Shown piece by piece: positions 15,329 to 23,495 of a DNA stretch of 48,931 nt. A program made the position numbers and the translations under genes. The notes under the pieces were generated by a model that did not search any database, had not been told where the DNA came from, and worked only from the letters and a program-made list of their open reading frames with translations. Every line of letters starts with the position of its first letter. Position 1 is the stretch's first letter. Source of the DNA: Muribaculaceae bacterium (GTDB taxonomy: Bacteria; Bacteroidota; Bacteroidia; Bacteroidales; Muribaculaceae); assembly GCA_017451225.1 (NCBI GenBank), contig JAFSPZ010000066.1, positions 1-48,931 of the forward strand, written 5' to 3'.

Positions 15329-15357
15329 TTAAACCTGGCCCATTTATTGCGGTCATA
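15329..15357 (+). promoter_or_regulatory. TTAAAC-N16-GGTCATA element upstream of the second paralog
   Basis: TTAAAC (15329-15334), 16 bases, GGTCATA (15351-15357), followed by GAA as at 13639. The start codon is 44 bp downstream. The gene is separated from its paralog by a terminator, so it needs its own promoter. Confidence 0.6.
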
Positions 15358-15401
15358 GAAGTAAACAAACACATTTTATTCACTTTCTAAATTTGAGCAT
15401 T

Positions 15402-16721
15402 ATGAAAAGGACAGTTTACAACACAGTGATTGGTTTGATGCTCGCATGCGGGCTCACCATGATTTCGACTGGAGCATTTGCACAAGGTCGTCGCCCAGCA
15501 TCAACATCAAACAACGCGGCAGCAGAAGGCAACCGCAGTGTTGCCACTGCCCCCAAGCAAAATGCCGCAGTGAGTAATAACGCTTCACGCTCTACTTCAG
15601 TGCAAAGGACTACAACCACTACTACAAAGCCCAGCACCACAGTGAGCAACAGCACAGTAAATAACCGCACAACTACAACAACCAAACCAAGCAGTAGCGT
15701 AAGCACCACCACTACCAGCCGTTCGACTGCAAGCAACGCAGGTAGCCGCTCAAGCAACAGCAGTAGCAGCACAAACGTTCGCACAGTCACTGGCAGCACA
15801 AGTGGCAGCAACTCGACAACTGTAGGACATGGCAACACTGGAAACAGTGGCACAACCGTTCGTCAGAGCAACGCCGGCAATCGCTCGGCAAGCAGCAGCG
15901 TCAACACCACTGTGAATACAAGCACCAGCACTGTTCGCACCAAGGGCGGCAATAATGGAAGCGGTATTCGTCCCAGCGTTGGCAGCAATGGCAACAGCAG
16001 CAACGTAAGTTCCAACAACGGAGGCAACAATGGCAGAGGGCACACTGCACCTCCTGCAGGCCGTCCCACCACTGGAACTCCTCGCCCCAAAGTTGGTGGC
16101 ACAGTAATGAACGGTGGTAGCACTCACATCGACTACAACACCTATCGTTACAACAGCAGCTGGCGTCCTCGTTTCGATGGCGATCCCTTCTTCAACCACT
16201 ATCGTTACAACAGTTGGAGCTGGAGCAATCCCATCCGTCCTTCGGTTCGTCAGTATCGTCCCAGCACATTGTGGTTCTATCGTCCTACCGTAACAATTAA
16301 CGTTAGCCACTATTCAAGCTACCCCACCATCGCTGGAGTGCTTGGACTCAGATGGGGAACTTCGTTCACAAACTCGTTGAACTACCTCTACTACAATGGC
16401 TACTACATTGACGGATTCATGGACAACATCGTATATCTGACCGACGTGCAACTGTTTGACCTTGATTGGGATGATGTAATGGTCAGATTCGACCGTCACA
16501 ACAATCTTGACTACGTAGAGTTCTCTTACTGGACTCCTACTTATGACACCGACCGATTCTTCTGGCTATACAATGAACTCTGCAGCATCTATGGCCGCCC
16601 CGTGAGCTACACCAACTCGATGTTCTCATGGTATGGAGGAAGTGGCGTAGGATTTGTGAACCTCGGTCTCGAATACACCAGCAACAACGTTTGCTACACC
16701 GTACTTGCCTTCGGCAATTAA
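15402..16721 (+). CDS. Secreted Ser/Thr/Asn-rich paralog with the same C-terminal domain
   Basis: A 439-residue exported protein. The signal peptide (MKRTVYNTVIGLMLACGLTM to about residue 28, AFAQG) is followed by about 220 residues of Ser/Thr/Asn/Gly-rich low complexity (TTTTTTKPST, NNRTTTTTKPSSS) and then the same aromatic C-terminal domain as the upstream gene (YRYNSWSW, LNYLYYNGYYIDG, SWYGGSGVGFVNLG). I start it at the ATG 15402; an in-frame TTG at 15393 is less likely. The stalk is chemically different from the paralog's (neutral Ser/Thr instead of Gly/Arg), which suggests duplication followed by rapid stalk change. The Thr/Ser stretches could be O-glycosylated; this is inference. Confidence 0.85.
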   Translation: MKRTVYNTVIGLMLACGLTMISTGAFAQGRRPASTSNNAAAEGNRSVATAPKQNAAVSNNASRSTSVQRTTTTTTKPSTTVSNSTVNNRTTTTTKPSSSVSTTTTSRSTASNAGSRSSNSSSSTNVRTVTGSTSGSNSTTVGHGNTGNSGTTVRQSNAGNRSASSSVNTTVNTSTSTVRTKGGNNGSGIRPSVGSNGNSSNVSSNNGGNNGRGHTAPPAGRPTTGTPRPKVGGTVMNGGSTHIDYNTYRYNSSWRPRFDGDPFFNHYRYNSWSWSNPIRPSVRQYRPSTLWFYRPTVTINVSHYSSYPTIAGVLGLRWGTSFTNSLNYLYYNGYYIDGFMDNIVYLTDVQLFDLDWDDVMVRFDRHNNLDYVEFSYWTPTYDTDRFFWLYNELCSIYGRPVSYTNSMFSWYGGSGVGFVNLGLEYTSNNVCYTVLAFGN

Positions 16722-16777
16722 GCCGGCAAGCGACGTCTAAATAACATCACATTTTTTCTAATCTTTTAAAAAACTGA

Positions 16778-16811
16778 AGGAGCCTCACGAGCTGGGGCTC
16801 CTATTTTTTTT
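16778..16811 (+). terminator. Terminator after the second paralog
   Basis: AGGAGCC (16778-16784) pairs with GGCTCCT (16796-16802), followed by A and eight T (16804-16811). Confidence 0.9.
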
Positions 16812-16815
16812 GATA

Positions 16816-16847
16816 TTGCATCCACAATTATTTGCTCGTTAACTTTG
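16816..16847 (+). promoter_or_regulatory. Promoter of the 810-residue unknown protein
   Basis: TTG (16816-16818), a 21-bp spacer and TAACTTTG (16840-16847) match the Bacteroidota consensus. The start codon at 16862 is only 15 bp beyond the -7 box, so the leader would be under 10 bases. Confidence 0.65.
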
Positions 16848-16861
16848 TGATAAAAAATATC

Positions 16862-19294
16862 ATGAAAACAACGGCAAAAGAATTGAGAATCGTTCATCGT
16901 GGAGTGGCGCAGCTTCACAATGGAGAAAGTGCCGAACCTGGGGTGGCTGGCACTTTGGTTAATATGCGCGAACGGGAGGATGCTCTCGAGGTGGTGGGCA
17001 ACCCCGAGACGGTGGAACAACTGCAACCAGGCGACAAAGTGCTGCTCGCAGATGACGAACGCACACTGGTGTTGCGTGGCAACAAGGTGATGTGGAATGA
17101 TGTGGTGGTCCTTGACACAGCAGCAACGGTGATTACAGCTCACATGGTGGGAGAGTTTCTAGTGGTGGTCACGAGCGAGGGAAACATCGTCTTGCAACGC
17201 ACGGCAAGTGGCTATGACATTCTCAACATGGAAGATGCTCTGCCGCAACTGCATCTGGCGGCAGTGGAGCAGGAAACCCTGTCAACTGTGGTGCCGTCAT
17301 TCACCTTTGCCGTGCCTTATGCGGCTTGGCAAGCACCGCTGGCTAATGATGATGTCACAGCTCTCTCCAAAATTGTGACAAATGCACTGTCTACCATGCA
17401 GCGAAACGCCACTTCGCAAGGGCGCTTTACTGGGGTGATTATGGCGCGTTATGCTGTGCGCCTCTGGGATGATTCCTATCTGTGGATGAGCCAGCCAGTC
17501 ATGTTGGGGCACAGCATGATTAGTGCATCCTATCGCTCCACGGCAACGGTGACAACGAGCGGCAACCAATTTGTGGGCACCCAATCCTTCAACCTCTATG
17601 TCAACAGCTTCCGCTTGGGAATCTCAATGTCTACTGGTATTGATGCTCAGTGGCGCCACATGGTGAAGGCCATCGATGTGCTCATCTCTCCTGTGGCGAC
17701 TTTGGTAGAATTATCGGCAGGTCTTGACTACAGGTGTGTAATCACAACTTCAAGCGGAACCAGGCGATATCTGCTCGAGGTAGGTCCCAAGCCACGCTCG
17801 AATAGCGCTATAATGCAGTCGCTGCTCAATGGCGACTGGAAGGTGGTGGCATCAACTGCTTGTCTCGACGGTTCGGCTTTCACTGCAGTGAACACAGCCA
17901 TCTCGTCTCAGCAAGTTATTCCTGGCACAAGGTGCGATGTGGTAACGGCCCAGCTGCTGTCGCCCCAGCATCTCTCATGGAATCAATGCACTCAGGTCAT
18001 GACTGGCACAACGCTCAAGCCAGTCGCTCATGTGTCGATGGAGCATAACGGTCGTCTTTATCAAGCGCCACAGTACTACGCAGTACAAAATCCCTGGGCA
18101 GTTCTTCCTTGGCTCGATGGAACACTGACCGCCGGCTTGGTCAATGCAACAATACAAGTCACACTCAGCACAGTCGAGGGCGAAATCACAATCTCGAGCA
18201 ACGTTGCTTGTCCTTGCAATGCCAACCAGCTCAATCCCATAATCTCATTTCCCGATGTGCGCGCCACCCACATCGCTATCGCAGTAGGCAATAAAGTGTG
18301 GGAATGCGACTTGTCGCCTGTCGAAAGCACGGGAATGAGCGCCTACATCAATCCTTCGTTACACAGCAACCCTCTATCGCTGGGGACCCTTCCAGCTGCC
18401 ACAGGCGACGATGCCCACATCCCTGCAAATGGCACTCTGGTGGTGAGCGCGGTGGGAAATCCGCTGGTGCCCCAGTGGCGTGAGGCTGTGAGTGGATGCG
18501 ACATTCTTGCGCTGGGAGCAGCGTGCCGACCCATCTACTCGGGTGGATTCGGGCGATATCCAATCTATATCTTCACTTCTCAGGGCATCATGGCGCTGCC
18601 ACAGAGCACAAGTGGCATCTATGGCGAACCGCGCCTCATCAACCGTGAGGTGATCTCAAGCAATGTTCTACCTGTTCCAGGAGGCGATGCGCTGTGGTTT
18701 ATAAATCAATATGGTTGCTTGTGCTCGATAACAGGAAGCACTCTCAAGCGATGGCTCAATCTCGTGAGCACCCAAATGCATTTGGCATGGAACGACAACG
18801 AACGAGAACTCTGGATTGCTGGCCCCGACGGCAAGGTGCAAGTGCTCATGCCATCGGGGCGATGCTATGCACGCGATTTGGAAGTCGCATGCCTCTACAG
18901 CGACTCCCAGCACGCCATGGCGGTAACTCAACAAGGCACTCTACTCAACATAACCATCGAGCAAAATGCTTTGCAGCAAGTCTCCTATTTGTCTCACCCC
19001 TTTGTGCTTGACCCATACATGCGCAACGGTCCAAAAATGATTGTTTGGAATTATTTTTCTAAAACTGTCCCATCGGCATCTTCCACATCCATGCAGCTCA
19101 CTCTGCGAGGTGAACGTGGAAGCAGCTGTCACGGCTACATCATCAGCCAGGTCAGTGCAACGGGTATAGTCTCAGCGCCACTGGCAAGACCCATCTTGTC
19201 GCAGCCCACGCGCACCCTGCGACTCGAAGCAACCGGCACAATCCCCACCGGCACCCTACTCCTTCCCACTACCATAACAATCAGCAAAACCTGA
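16862..19294 (+). CDS. Large protein of unknown function, predicted beta-rich
   Basis: An 810-residue protein that I do not recognise. There is no signal peptide (MKTTAKELRIVHRGVAQLHN) and no membrane helix, so it should be cytoplasmic unless exported another way. It is rich in Val, Thr, Ser and Gly, with many short alternating segments such as ALWFINQYGCLCSITGS, ELWIAGPDGKVQVLMPSG and HAMAVTQQGTLLNITI, which look like blades of a beta-propeller. The segment RYAVRLWDDSYLWMSQPVMLG recalls phage or tail-like structural proteins of Bacteroidales from memory only, with low certainty. It stands alone, with a terminator before it, its own promoter with a tiny leader, and a heptamer array after it. 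No phage genes are nearby. I start at 16862 because the longer frame from 16832 overlaps the promoter. Confidence 0.75.
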   Translation: MKTTAKELRIVHRGVAQLHNGESAEPGVAGTLVNMREREDALEVVGNPETVEQLQPGDKVLLADDERTLVLRGNKVMWNDVVVLDTAATVITAHMVGEFLVVVTSEGNIVLQRTASGYDILNMEDALPQLHLAAVEQETLSTVVPSFTFAVPYAAWQAPLANDDVTALSKIVTNALSTMQRNATSQGRFTGVIMARYAVRLWDDSYLWMSQPVMLGHSMISASYRSTATVTTSGNQFVGTQSFNLYVNSFRLGISMSTGIDAQWRHMVKAIDVLISPVATLVELSAGLDYRCVITTSSGTRRYLLEVGPKPRSNSAIMQSLLNGDWKVVASTACLDGSAFTAVNTAISSQQVIPGTRCDVVTAQLLSPQHLSWNQCTQVMTGTTLKPVAHVSMEHNGRLYQAPQYYAVQNPWAVLPWLDGTLTAGLVNATIQVTLSTVEGEITISSNVACPCNANQLNPIISFPDVRATHIAIAVGNKVWECDLSPVESTGMSAYINPSLHSNPLSLGTLPAATGDDAHIPANGTLVVSAVGNPLVPQWREAVSGCDILALGAACRPIYSGGFGRYPIYIFTSQGIMALPQSTSGIYGEPRLINREVISSNVLPVPGGDALWFINQYGCLCSITGSTLKRWLNLVSTQMHLAWNDNERELWIAGPDGKVQVLMPSGRCYARDLEVACLYSDSQHAMAVTQQGTLLNITIEQNALQQVSYLSHPFVLDPYMRNGPKMIVWNYFSKTVPSASSTSMQLTLRGERGSSCHGYIISQVSATGIVSAPLARPILSQPTRTLRLEATGTIPTGTLLLPTTITISKT

Positions 19295-19331
19295 TTTATT
19301 TTTTTCGAAATTGTCCCACTATATTCCCAAA

Positions 19332-19366
19332 ACTAAAAACTAAAAACTAATAACTGAGAACTATTC
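19332..19366 (+). repeat. Five tandem 7-bp words, ACTAAAA type (35 bp)
   Basis: The words are ACTAAAA, ACTAAAA, ACTAATA, ACTGAGA, ACTATTC in exact 7-bp register, starting 37 bp after the stop of the unknown 810-residue gene. Unlike most other arrays it is not next to a start codon. Confidence 0.8.
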
Positions 19367-19391
19367 CCTCGGTTACACTTGTCTTTGTTTT

Positions 19392-19423
19392 TTTGGAGAA
19401 TTAAAAAATAATACTTACTTTTG
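19392..19423 (+). promoter_or_regulatory. Promoter of the outer-membrane barrel gene
   Basis: TTTG (19392-19395), a 20-bp spacer and TACTTTTG (19416-19423) match the Bacteroidota consensus. The start codon is at 19465. Confidence 0.75.
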
Positions 19424-19464
19424 CATTTTAGAAATATACAATAATAAAAAATAAAGAAAGCATT

Positions 19465-20154
19465 ATGAAGAAATTATTCACTTTAGCAATGGTGGCTCTC
19501 ATGGCAGCTCTTCCCATGATGGCACAACGCCACGACTATGGCTCAACGCCCAGCAACCGTTATGACTACGAACGCAGCCACAGCCGCTGGATAAGGAACT
19601 ACTACGGCAAGGACATGTACTTTGGCGTTCGCATCGGCCCCGCTTTCTCACACGTGAGCGGTGACGGCATAGACTATGCTGGAAGCAGCAAAACTGGTCT
19701 GCACTTGGGCGGTGTTGTTGGTTTTCAAATCACCAATCGCGCCCCTGTCTTCTTCGAGTCAGGTTTGAGTTACGTGAACAAGGGTGGAAAGAGCAACAAT
19801 TGGACTACTAGCTTGAGCTATATAGAGTTGCCACTCACTTTCAAGTATATTCATTACACCGACATGGGCTTGTCGATTCATCCTCTTTTTGGCGGTTATC
19901 TTGCAGTGGGTGTTGATGGAAACATCAAAGATTATATAACTAAAACTAAAGCTGGCGCCTTTGCCAAAGAAACAAAACTTGGAGTGCCAGGATTCAAACG
20001 CTTCGATGGTGGTTTGCGCATTGGTTGTGGCGTGGGCTTCAGCATGTTCTACCTTGACATGACCTACGACATTGGTCTTGCCAATATCAGCCACGACGAC
20101 TACAACTCTAGCAGCAACCGCACACTTTACCTGAACTTTGGCGTAAACTTCTAA
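19465..20154 (+). CDS. Outer-membrane beta-barrel protein (PorT-like/OMP_b-brl)
   Basis: A 229-residue protein with a signal peptide (MKKLFTLAMVALMAALPMMAQ). The mature part alternates polar and hydrophobic residues as in an eight- to ten-strand barrel: YFGVRIGPAFSHVSG, TGLHLGGVVGFQI, PVFFESGLSYVNKGG, YIELPLTFKYIHY, HPLFGGYLAVGVDG, GGLRIGCGVGFSMFYLDMTYDIGLANI. It ends in an aromatic last strand (TLYLNFGVNF), the usual outer-membrane assembly signal. Its length and strand pattern match the porin-family barrel proteins common in Bacteroidales; the function is unknown. It has its own promoter and terminator. Confidence 0.87.
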   Translation: MKKLFTLAMVALMAALPMMAQRHDYGSTPSNRYDYERSHSRWIRNYYGKDMYFGVRIGPAFSHVSGDGIDYAGSSKTGLHLGGVVGFQITNRAPVFFESGLSYVNKGGKSNNWTTSLSYIELPLTFKYIHYTDMGLSIHPLFGGYLAVGVDGNIKDYITKTKAGAFAKETKLGVPGFKRFDGGLRIGCGVGFSMFYLDMTYDIGLANISHDDYNSSSNRTLYLNFGVNF

Positions 20155-20188
20155 GAAGCACATTCTAAGTTGTTTAAACAATCTAACA

Positions 20189-20230
20189 AAAGCGACACCA
20201 CAGCAGGCTAATGCCCGCGGGTGTCGCTTT
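20189..20230 (+). terminator. Terminator after the barrel gene
   Basis: AAAGCGACACC (20189-20199) pairs with GGTGTCGCTTT (20220-20230). The T-run is short (TTTGTG), so strength is uncertain, but the 11-bp stem is perfect. Confidence 0.7.
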
Positions 20231-20269
20231 GTGTATAAACTCAAATAGCAATTCAACAGCTTTCTTTTA

Positions 20270-21241
20270 ATGATAGAACGACACATCATTATCGACAATG
20301 TTGACCCAGTAGTTTTTTATGGAGTCAACAACAGTAATATCCAGCTCATACGCAACCTGTTCCCCAAGCTACGCATGGCAGCAAGAGGCTCGGTAATCAC
20401 CGTAATTGGCGACGAGGCCGAGACCGAGAAGTTTGAACACGACATCAAGCAGCTTGAGGAATATTGCGCTACCTACAACACGCTCCCCGAGGAGGTCATC
20501 CTTGACACCATCAAGGGATTGCCCCCCAAGCAGCTGAAGATGGACGACGTGATAATCTATGGCGTAAACGGAAAGCCCATCAAGGGACGCACCCCCAACC
20601 AGCAGCTCATGGTAAAGACTTTCAACGAGAACGACCTCACATTTGCCTTGGGACCTGCCGGCACAGGAAAGACCTATCTTGCTGTGGCTCTCGCCGTGCG
20701 AGCCCTCAAAAACCGCGAGGTGCGCAAAATCATACTATCACGTCCAGCGGTGGAGGCTGGCGAGAAACTTGGCTTCCTTCCAGGCGACATGCGCGACAAG
20801 ATTGACCCCTATCTACAGCCCCTATACGATGCACTCGAAGACATGATTCCCGGAGCCAAGCTCAAGGAATATATGGACACCAACGTCATCCAGATTGCTC
20901 CATTAGCATTCATGCGCGGACGCACCCTCAACGACGCCATTGTGGTACTCGACGAAGCGCAGAACACCACCACTCACCAAATCAAGATGTTCCTTACCCG
21001 CCTGGGTATGGGCTCGAAGATGGTGATAACCGGCGACACCACGCAAATCGACCTCCCACGCAGCGTCACTTCGGGACTCATCCAAGCACTCAAAGTTCTC
21101 AAAGACGTGAAAGGAATAGGCAAAATCGAGTTTGGCAAGAAAGACATCGTCCGCCACCAGCTCGTGCAACGCATCGTCGAGGCCTATGAACACCACGACG
21201 CACTCCTCAAGGCTGGCCTTGAAGATGAGGACAATAGCTAG
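20270..21241 (+). CDS. phoH: PhoH-family ATPase
   Basis: A 323-residue PhoH/PhoL-type P-loop ATPase. After an N-terminal domain of about 100 residues comes the Walker A motif GPAGTGKT at 128-135, then ILSRPAVEAGEKLGFLPGD, the Walker B region VVLDEAQNTT at about 226-235, and TRLGMGSKMVITGDTTQIDLP. Relatives act in RNA metabolism, ribosome assembly or, with YbeY, rRNA processing; the exact role here cannot be read from sequence. It is followed 41 bp later by ubiE/menG and probably shares a transcript. The start at 20270 fits the family N-terminus. Confidence 0.95.
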   Translation: MIERHIIIDNVDPVVFYGVNNSNIQLIRNLFPKLRMAARGSVITVIGDEAETEKFEHDIKQLEEYCATYNTLPEEVILDTIKGLPPKQLKMDDVIIYGVNGKPIKGRTPNQQLMVKTFNENDLTFALGPAGTGKTYLAVALAVRALKNREVRKIILSRPAVEAGEKLGFLPGDMRDKIDPYLQPLYDALEDMIPGAKLKEYMDTNVIQIAPLAFMRGRTLNDAIVVLDEAQNTTTHQIKMFLTRLGMGSKMVITGDTTQIDLPRSVTSGLIQALKVLKDVKGIGKIEFGKKDIVRHQLVQRIVEAYEHHDALLKAGLEDEDNS

Positions 21242-21282
21242 TTCAGCTAGATAGAACTAGCATTTCTAGAAACATTATACTC

Positions 21283-22014
21283 ATGAAAGTCGAAAATATA
21301 AAACCATATAACAGCGAGGGCGAGAAAGCCAAGCAGGTCGAGCAGATGTTTGACAGTATTGCTCCTGCCTACGACTTCATGAACCGCGCCATGACAATGG
21401 GTATCGACCGTTGGTGGCGACGAGTGGCGGTGCGCATGGTGCGCAAAACGCAGCCACAGCTCATCCTCGACGTGGCCACAGGCACTGGTGACTTTGCTAT
21501 CGACCTCTACCGCAAGATTAAACCCGAGCAAGTTGTGGGCATCGACCTCTCGCAAGGTATGCTCGACGTGGCTCGCAAGAAGATTGAAAAGCACAACCTG
21601 AACGACGCCATCACTGTGCAGCAAGGCGACTGCCTGGCGCTACCCTTCGACGATGGCAGTTTCAACGCAGTGACCGTAGCTTTCGGAGTGCGCAACTTCG
21701 AGCACCTGCTGCAAGGCTACCAGCAGATGTACCGTGTGCTCAAACCTGGTGGAATGCTGTGCGTGATAGAACTTTCCACACCACGCAACCGTGTCATTAA
21801 GTGGTTTTATGACCTTTATACTCTCCACATCATACCATGGATGGGAAGCCTCAAGTCGGGCGACCGCAGCGCTTACCGTTACCTGCCACAGAGCATCGCA
21901 GCAGTGCCACAAGGAGAAGAAATGCTGGCAATAATGCGCGAAGCAGGATTCAAAAATTGCAAGGTAAAACGCATGACCTTTGGAACTTGCTCAATTTATT
22001 CAGGTAATGCTTAA
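21283..22014 (+). CDS. ubiE: Demethylmenaquinone methyltransferase
   Basis: A 243-residue S-adenosylmethionine-dependent C-methyltransferase that makes menaquinone from demethylmenaquinone, the last step of quinone synthesis (also named menG). Family marks are VEQMFDSIAPAYDFMNRAMT near the N-terminus, the SAM-binding LDVATGTGDFAIDL at about 66-79, GIDLSQGMLDVAR, the signature VTVAFGVRNFE, and LKPGGMLCVIELSTP. Its product would serve the CydAB quinol oxidase encoded about 1.5 kb downstream. It lies 41 bp after phoH and 67 bp before pfkA. Confidence 0.96.
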   Translation: MKVENIKPYNSEGEKAKQVEQMFDSIAPAYDFMNRAMTMGIDRWWRRVAVRMVRKTQPQLILDVATGTGDFAIDLYRKIKPEQVVGIDLSQGMLDVARKKIEKHNLNDAITVQQGDCLALPFDDGSFNAVTVAFGVRNFEHLLQGYQQMYRVLKPGGMLCVIELSTPRNRVIKWFYDLYTLHIIPWMGSLKSGDRSAYRYLPQSIAAVPQGEEMLAIMREAGFKNCKVKRMTFGTCSIYSGNA

Positions 22015-22081
22015 CCCCTAAACACACTAGATGTCATAGACATTCCAGATTGACTAGACAATAACGAAAAACGATAACGAT

Positions 22082-23062
22082 ATGGCAAAGATTAACACAA
22101 TTGGCGTATTGACCTCAGGTGGTGATTCTCCTGGCATGAACGCCGCGATTAGAGCGGTGACACGCGCCGCAATTTACAACAAATTTAACGTGAAAGGCAT
22201 TTACCGCGGATATCGCGGACTAGTTGAGAATGAGATTGTTGATTTCCACGCCGAAGATGTATCAAATATCATCCACCGTGGAGGAACCATTCTGCGCACA
22301 GCTCGATGCAAGGAATTCACGACACCCGAAGGCCGGCAAAAGGCCTATGACAACATGCGCAAGCATGGTATCGACGCATTGATAGTAATTGGCGGCGACG
22401 GCACTCTCACAGGAGCAAAAGTGTTTGCCAGCGAGTTTGACGTTCCCATCGTGGGCATCCCCGGCACTATCGACAACGACCTCTACGGCACCGACCACAC
22501 GATTGGCTACGATACAGCTCTCAACACCATCATGTGGTGCGTGGACCGCATTCGCGACACCGCCAACAGCCACGAGCGCCTGTTCTTCATCGAAGTTATG
22601 GGACGAGAAGCAAGCTTTCTCGCCCTTTATGGAGCCATCGCTGGTGGAGCCGAGGCTGCAATTATCCCCGAACTTGCCATAGAGCAGGATCAACTCGCGC
22701 AGCTCATTGAACACGGTTTCCGCACTACCAAGAAGTCGTCGATAGTTCTTGTCGCCGAGAATCCTGTCACCGGAGGAGCCATGCAGCTTGCCGAGCGAGT
22801 GCGTAAAGAGTTTCCTCAGTATGACGTGCGCGTCACCATCCTTGGTCACCTGCAGCGTGGTGGCTCACCCACAGCACAAGACCGCATCTTAGCGTCACGC
22901 ATGGGAGCTGCTGCGGTCAATGCCCTTCTTGAGGGACAACGCAACGTGATGATTGGTGATGATGACGAAAAAATGGTTTATGTTCCTTTCAGCAAGGCAA
23001 TAAAGTATGAAAAGACCATCGACCGCGAACTACTCGAAACAATATCACATCTATCAAAATAA
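22082..23062 (+). CDS. pfkA: ATP-dependent 6-phosphofructokinase
   Basis: A 326-residue group I phosphofructokinase that phosphorylates fructose 6-phosphate to the 1,6-bisphosphate, the committed step of glycolysis. Motifs: ATP site [18 protein letters not shown] (8-25), [20 protein letters not shown] (about 103-111), catalytic [20 protein letters not shown] with the base Asp, [10 protein letters not shown], and the C-terminal [15 protein letters not shown]. The Gly of GGDGT (not Asp, as in PPi-dependent enzymes) points to ATP use. The upstream gap (22015-22081) shows no strong primary promoter, so read-through from phoH-ubiE is possible. Confidence 0.96.
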   Translation: MAKINTIGVLTSGGDSPGMNAAIRAVTRAAIYNKFNVKGIYRGYRGLVENEIVDFHAEDVSNIIHRGGTILRTARCKEFTTPEGRQKAYDNMRKHGIDALIVIGGDGTLTGAKVFASEFDVPIVGIPGTIDNDLYGTDHTIGYDTALNTIMWCVDRIRDTANSHERLFFIEVMGREASFLALYGAIAGGAEAAIIPELAIEQDQLAQLIEHGFRTTKKSSIVLVAENPVTGGAMQLAERVRKEFPQYDVRVTILGHLQRGGSPTAQDRILASRMGAAAVNALLEGQRNVMIGDDDEKMVYVPFSKAIKYEKTIDRELLETISHLSK

Positions 23063-23180
23063 GATTAGATGATGTCCGAAAAAGTCTAGTTTCAATCACG
23101 TTGACAGTCTTATTCTGACTTATGATTGATTTTTTTAAAAAAAGTTACCTAAAGGTATATTACTTTAGTGTAACTTTTTG

Positions 23181-23188
23181 TATATTTG
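23181..23188 (+). promoter_or_regulatory. Possible -7 box (TATATTTG) for the DUF4492-cydAB operon
   Basis: TATATTTG matches TAnnTTTG and lies 26 bp before the DUF4492 start. No TTG is seen at the expected spacing, so the -33 element is weak or an activator is needed. Confidence 0.45.
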
Positions 23189-23214
23189 CCAAAATGATTT
23201 AAAAAATTAAGCTT

Positions 23215-23439
23215 ATGGCACAGAAAAACAGTTTTTGGGCACGTGTGGTAGACCTGTATGTCGATGGGTTCCGCTCAATGACTGTGGGAAAAACCCTGTG
23301 GCTCATCATCGCCATCAAGCTATTTGTGTTCTTTGTCATTATCAAAATTCTGTTCTTCCCCAACTTCCTCGCTTCAAAGAGCGACACCGACGACGGAAAG
23401 GCGCAATATGTGCGCGAACAAATACTCAACCGAAGATAA
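23215..23439 (+). CDS. DUF4492 small membrane protein of the cytochrome bd operon
   Basis: A 74-residue protein with one membrane helix (about 28-48: LWLIIAIKLFVFFVIIKILFF). The N-terminus, FWARVVDLYVDGFRSMTVGKTLW, is the DUF4492 pattern, a family found directly upstream of cydA in Bacteroidota. It is likely an accessory subunit or assembly factor of the bd oxidase, much as CydX is in proteobacteria; this is inferred from size and position. cydA follows 56 bp downstream, with a heptamer array between. Confidence 0.9.
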   Translation: MAQKNSFWARVVDLYVDGFRSMTVGKTLWLIIAIKLFVFFVIIKILFFPNFLASKSDTDDGKAQYVREQILNRR

Positions 23440-23455
23440 CAGCAGAGAGCAGAAC

Positions 23456-23490
23456 AACTGACAACTGAAAACTAATAACTAACAACTGAT
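23456..23490 (+). repeat. Five tandem 7-bp words, AACTGAC type (35 bp)
   Basis: The words are AACTGAC, AACTGAA, AACTAAT, AACTAAC, AACTGAT in exact 7-bp register. The array ends 5 bp before the cydA start codon at 23496. Confidence 0.85.
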
Positions 23491-23495
23491 AAATT

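Noticed and set aside
16862-19294. Prophage or tail-like particle locus
   Set aside because: Only one gene with a vague resemblance; no capsid, terminase, portal, baseplate or integrase genes are near.
21238-21260. Inverted repeat CTAGTTC/GAACTAG at the phoH-ubiE junction as a terminator
   Set aside because: Only 7 bp, AT-rich, no T-run, and it overlaps the phoH stop codon; the genes look co-transcribed.
22015-22081. Fifth TTAAAC-type element before pfkA (TTAACC ... TGTCATA)
   Set aside because: Two of the key bases and the spacing differ (15 instead of 16), and the first half overlaps the ubiE stop codon, so chance is likely.
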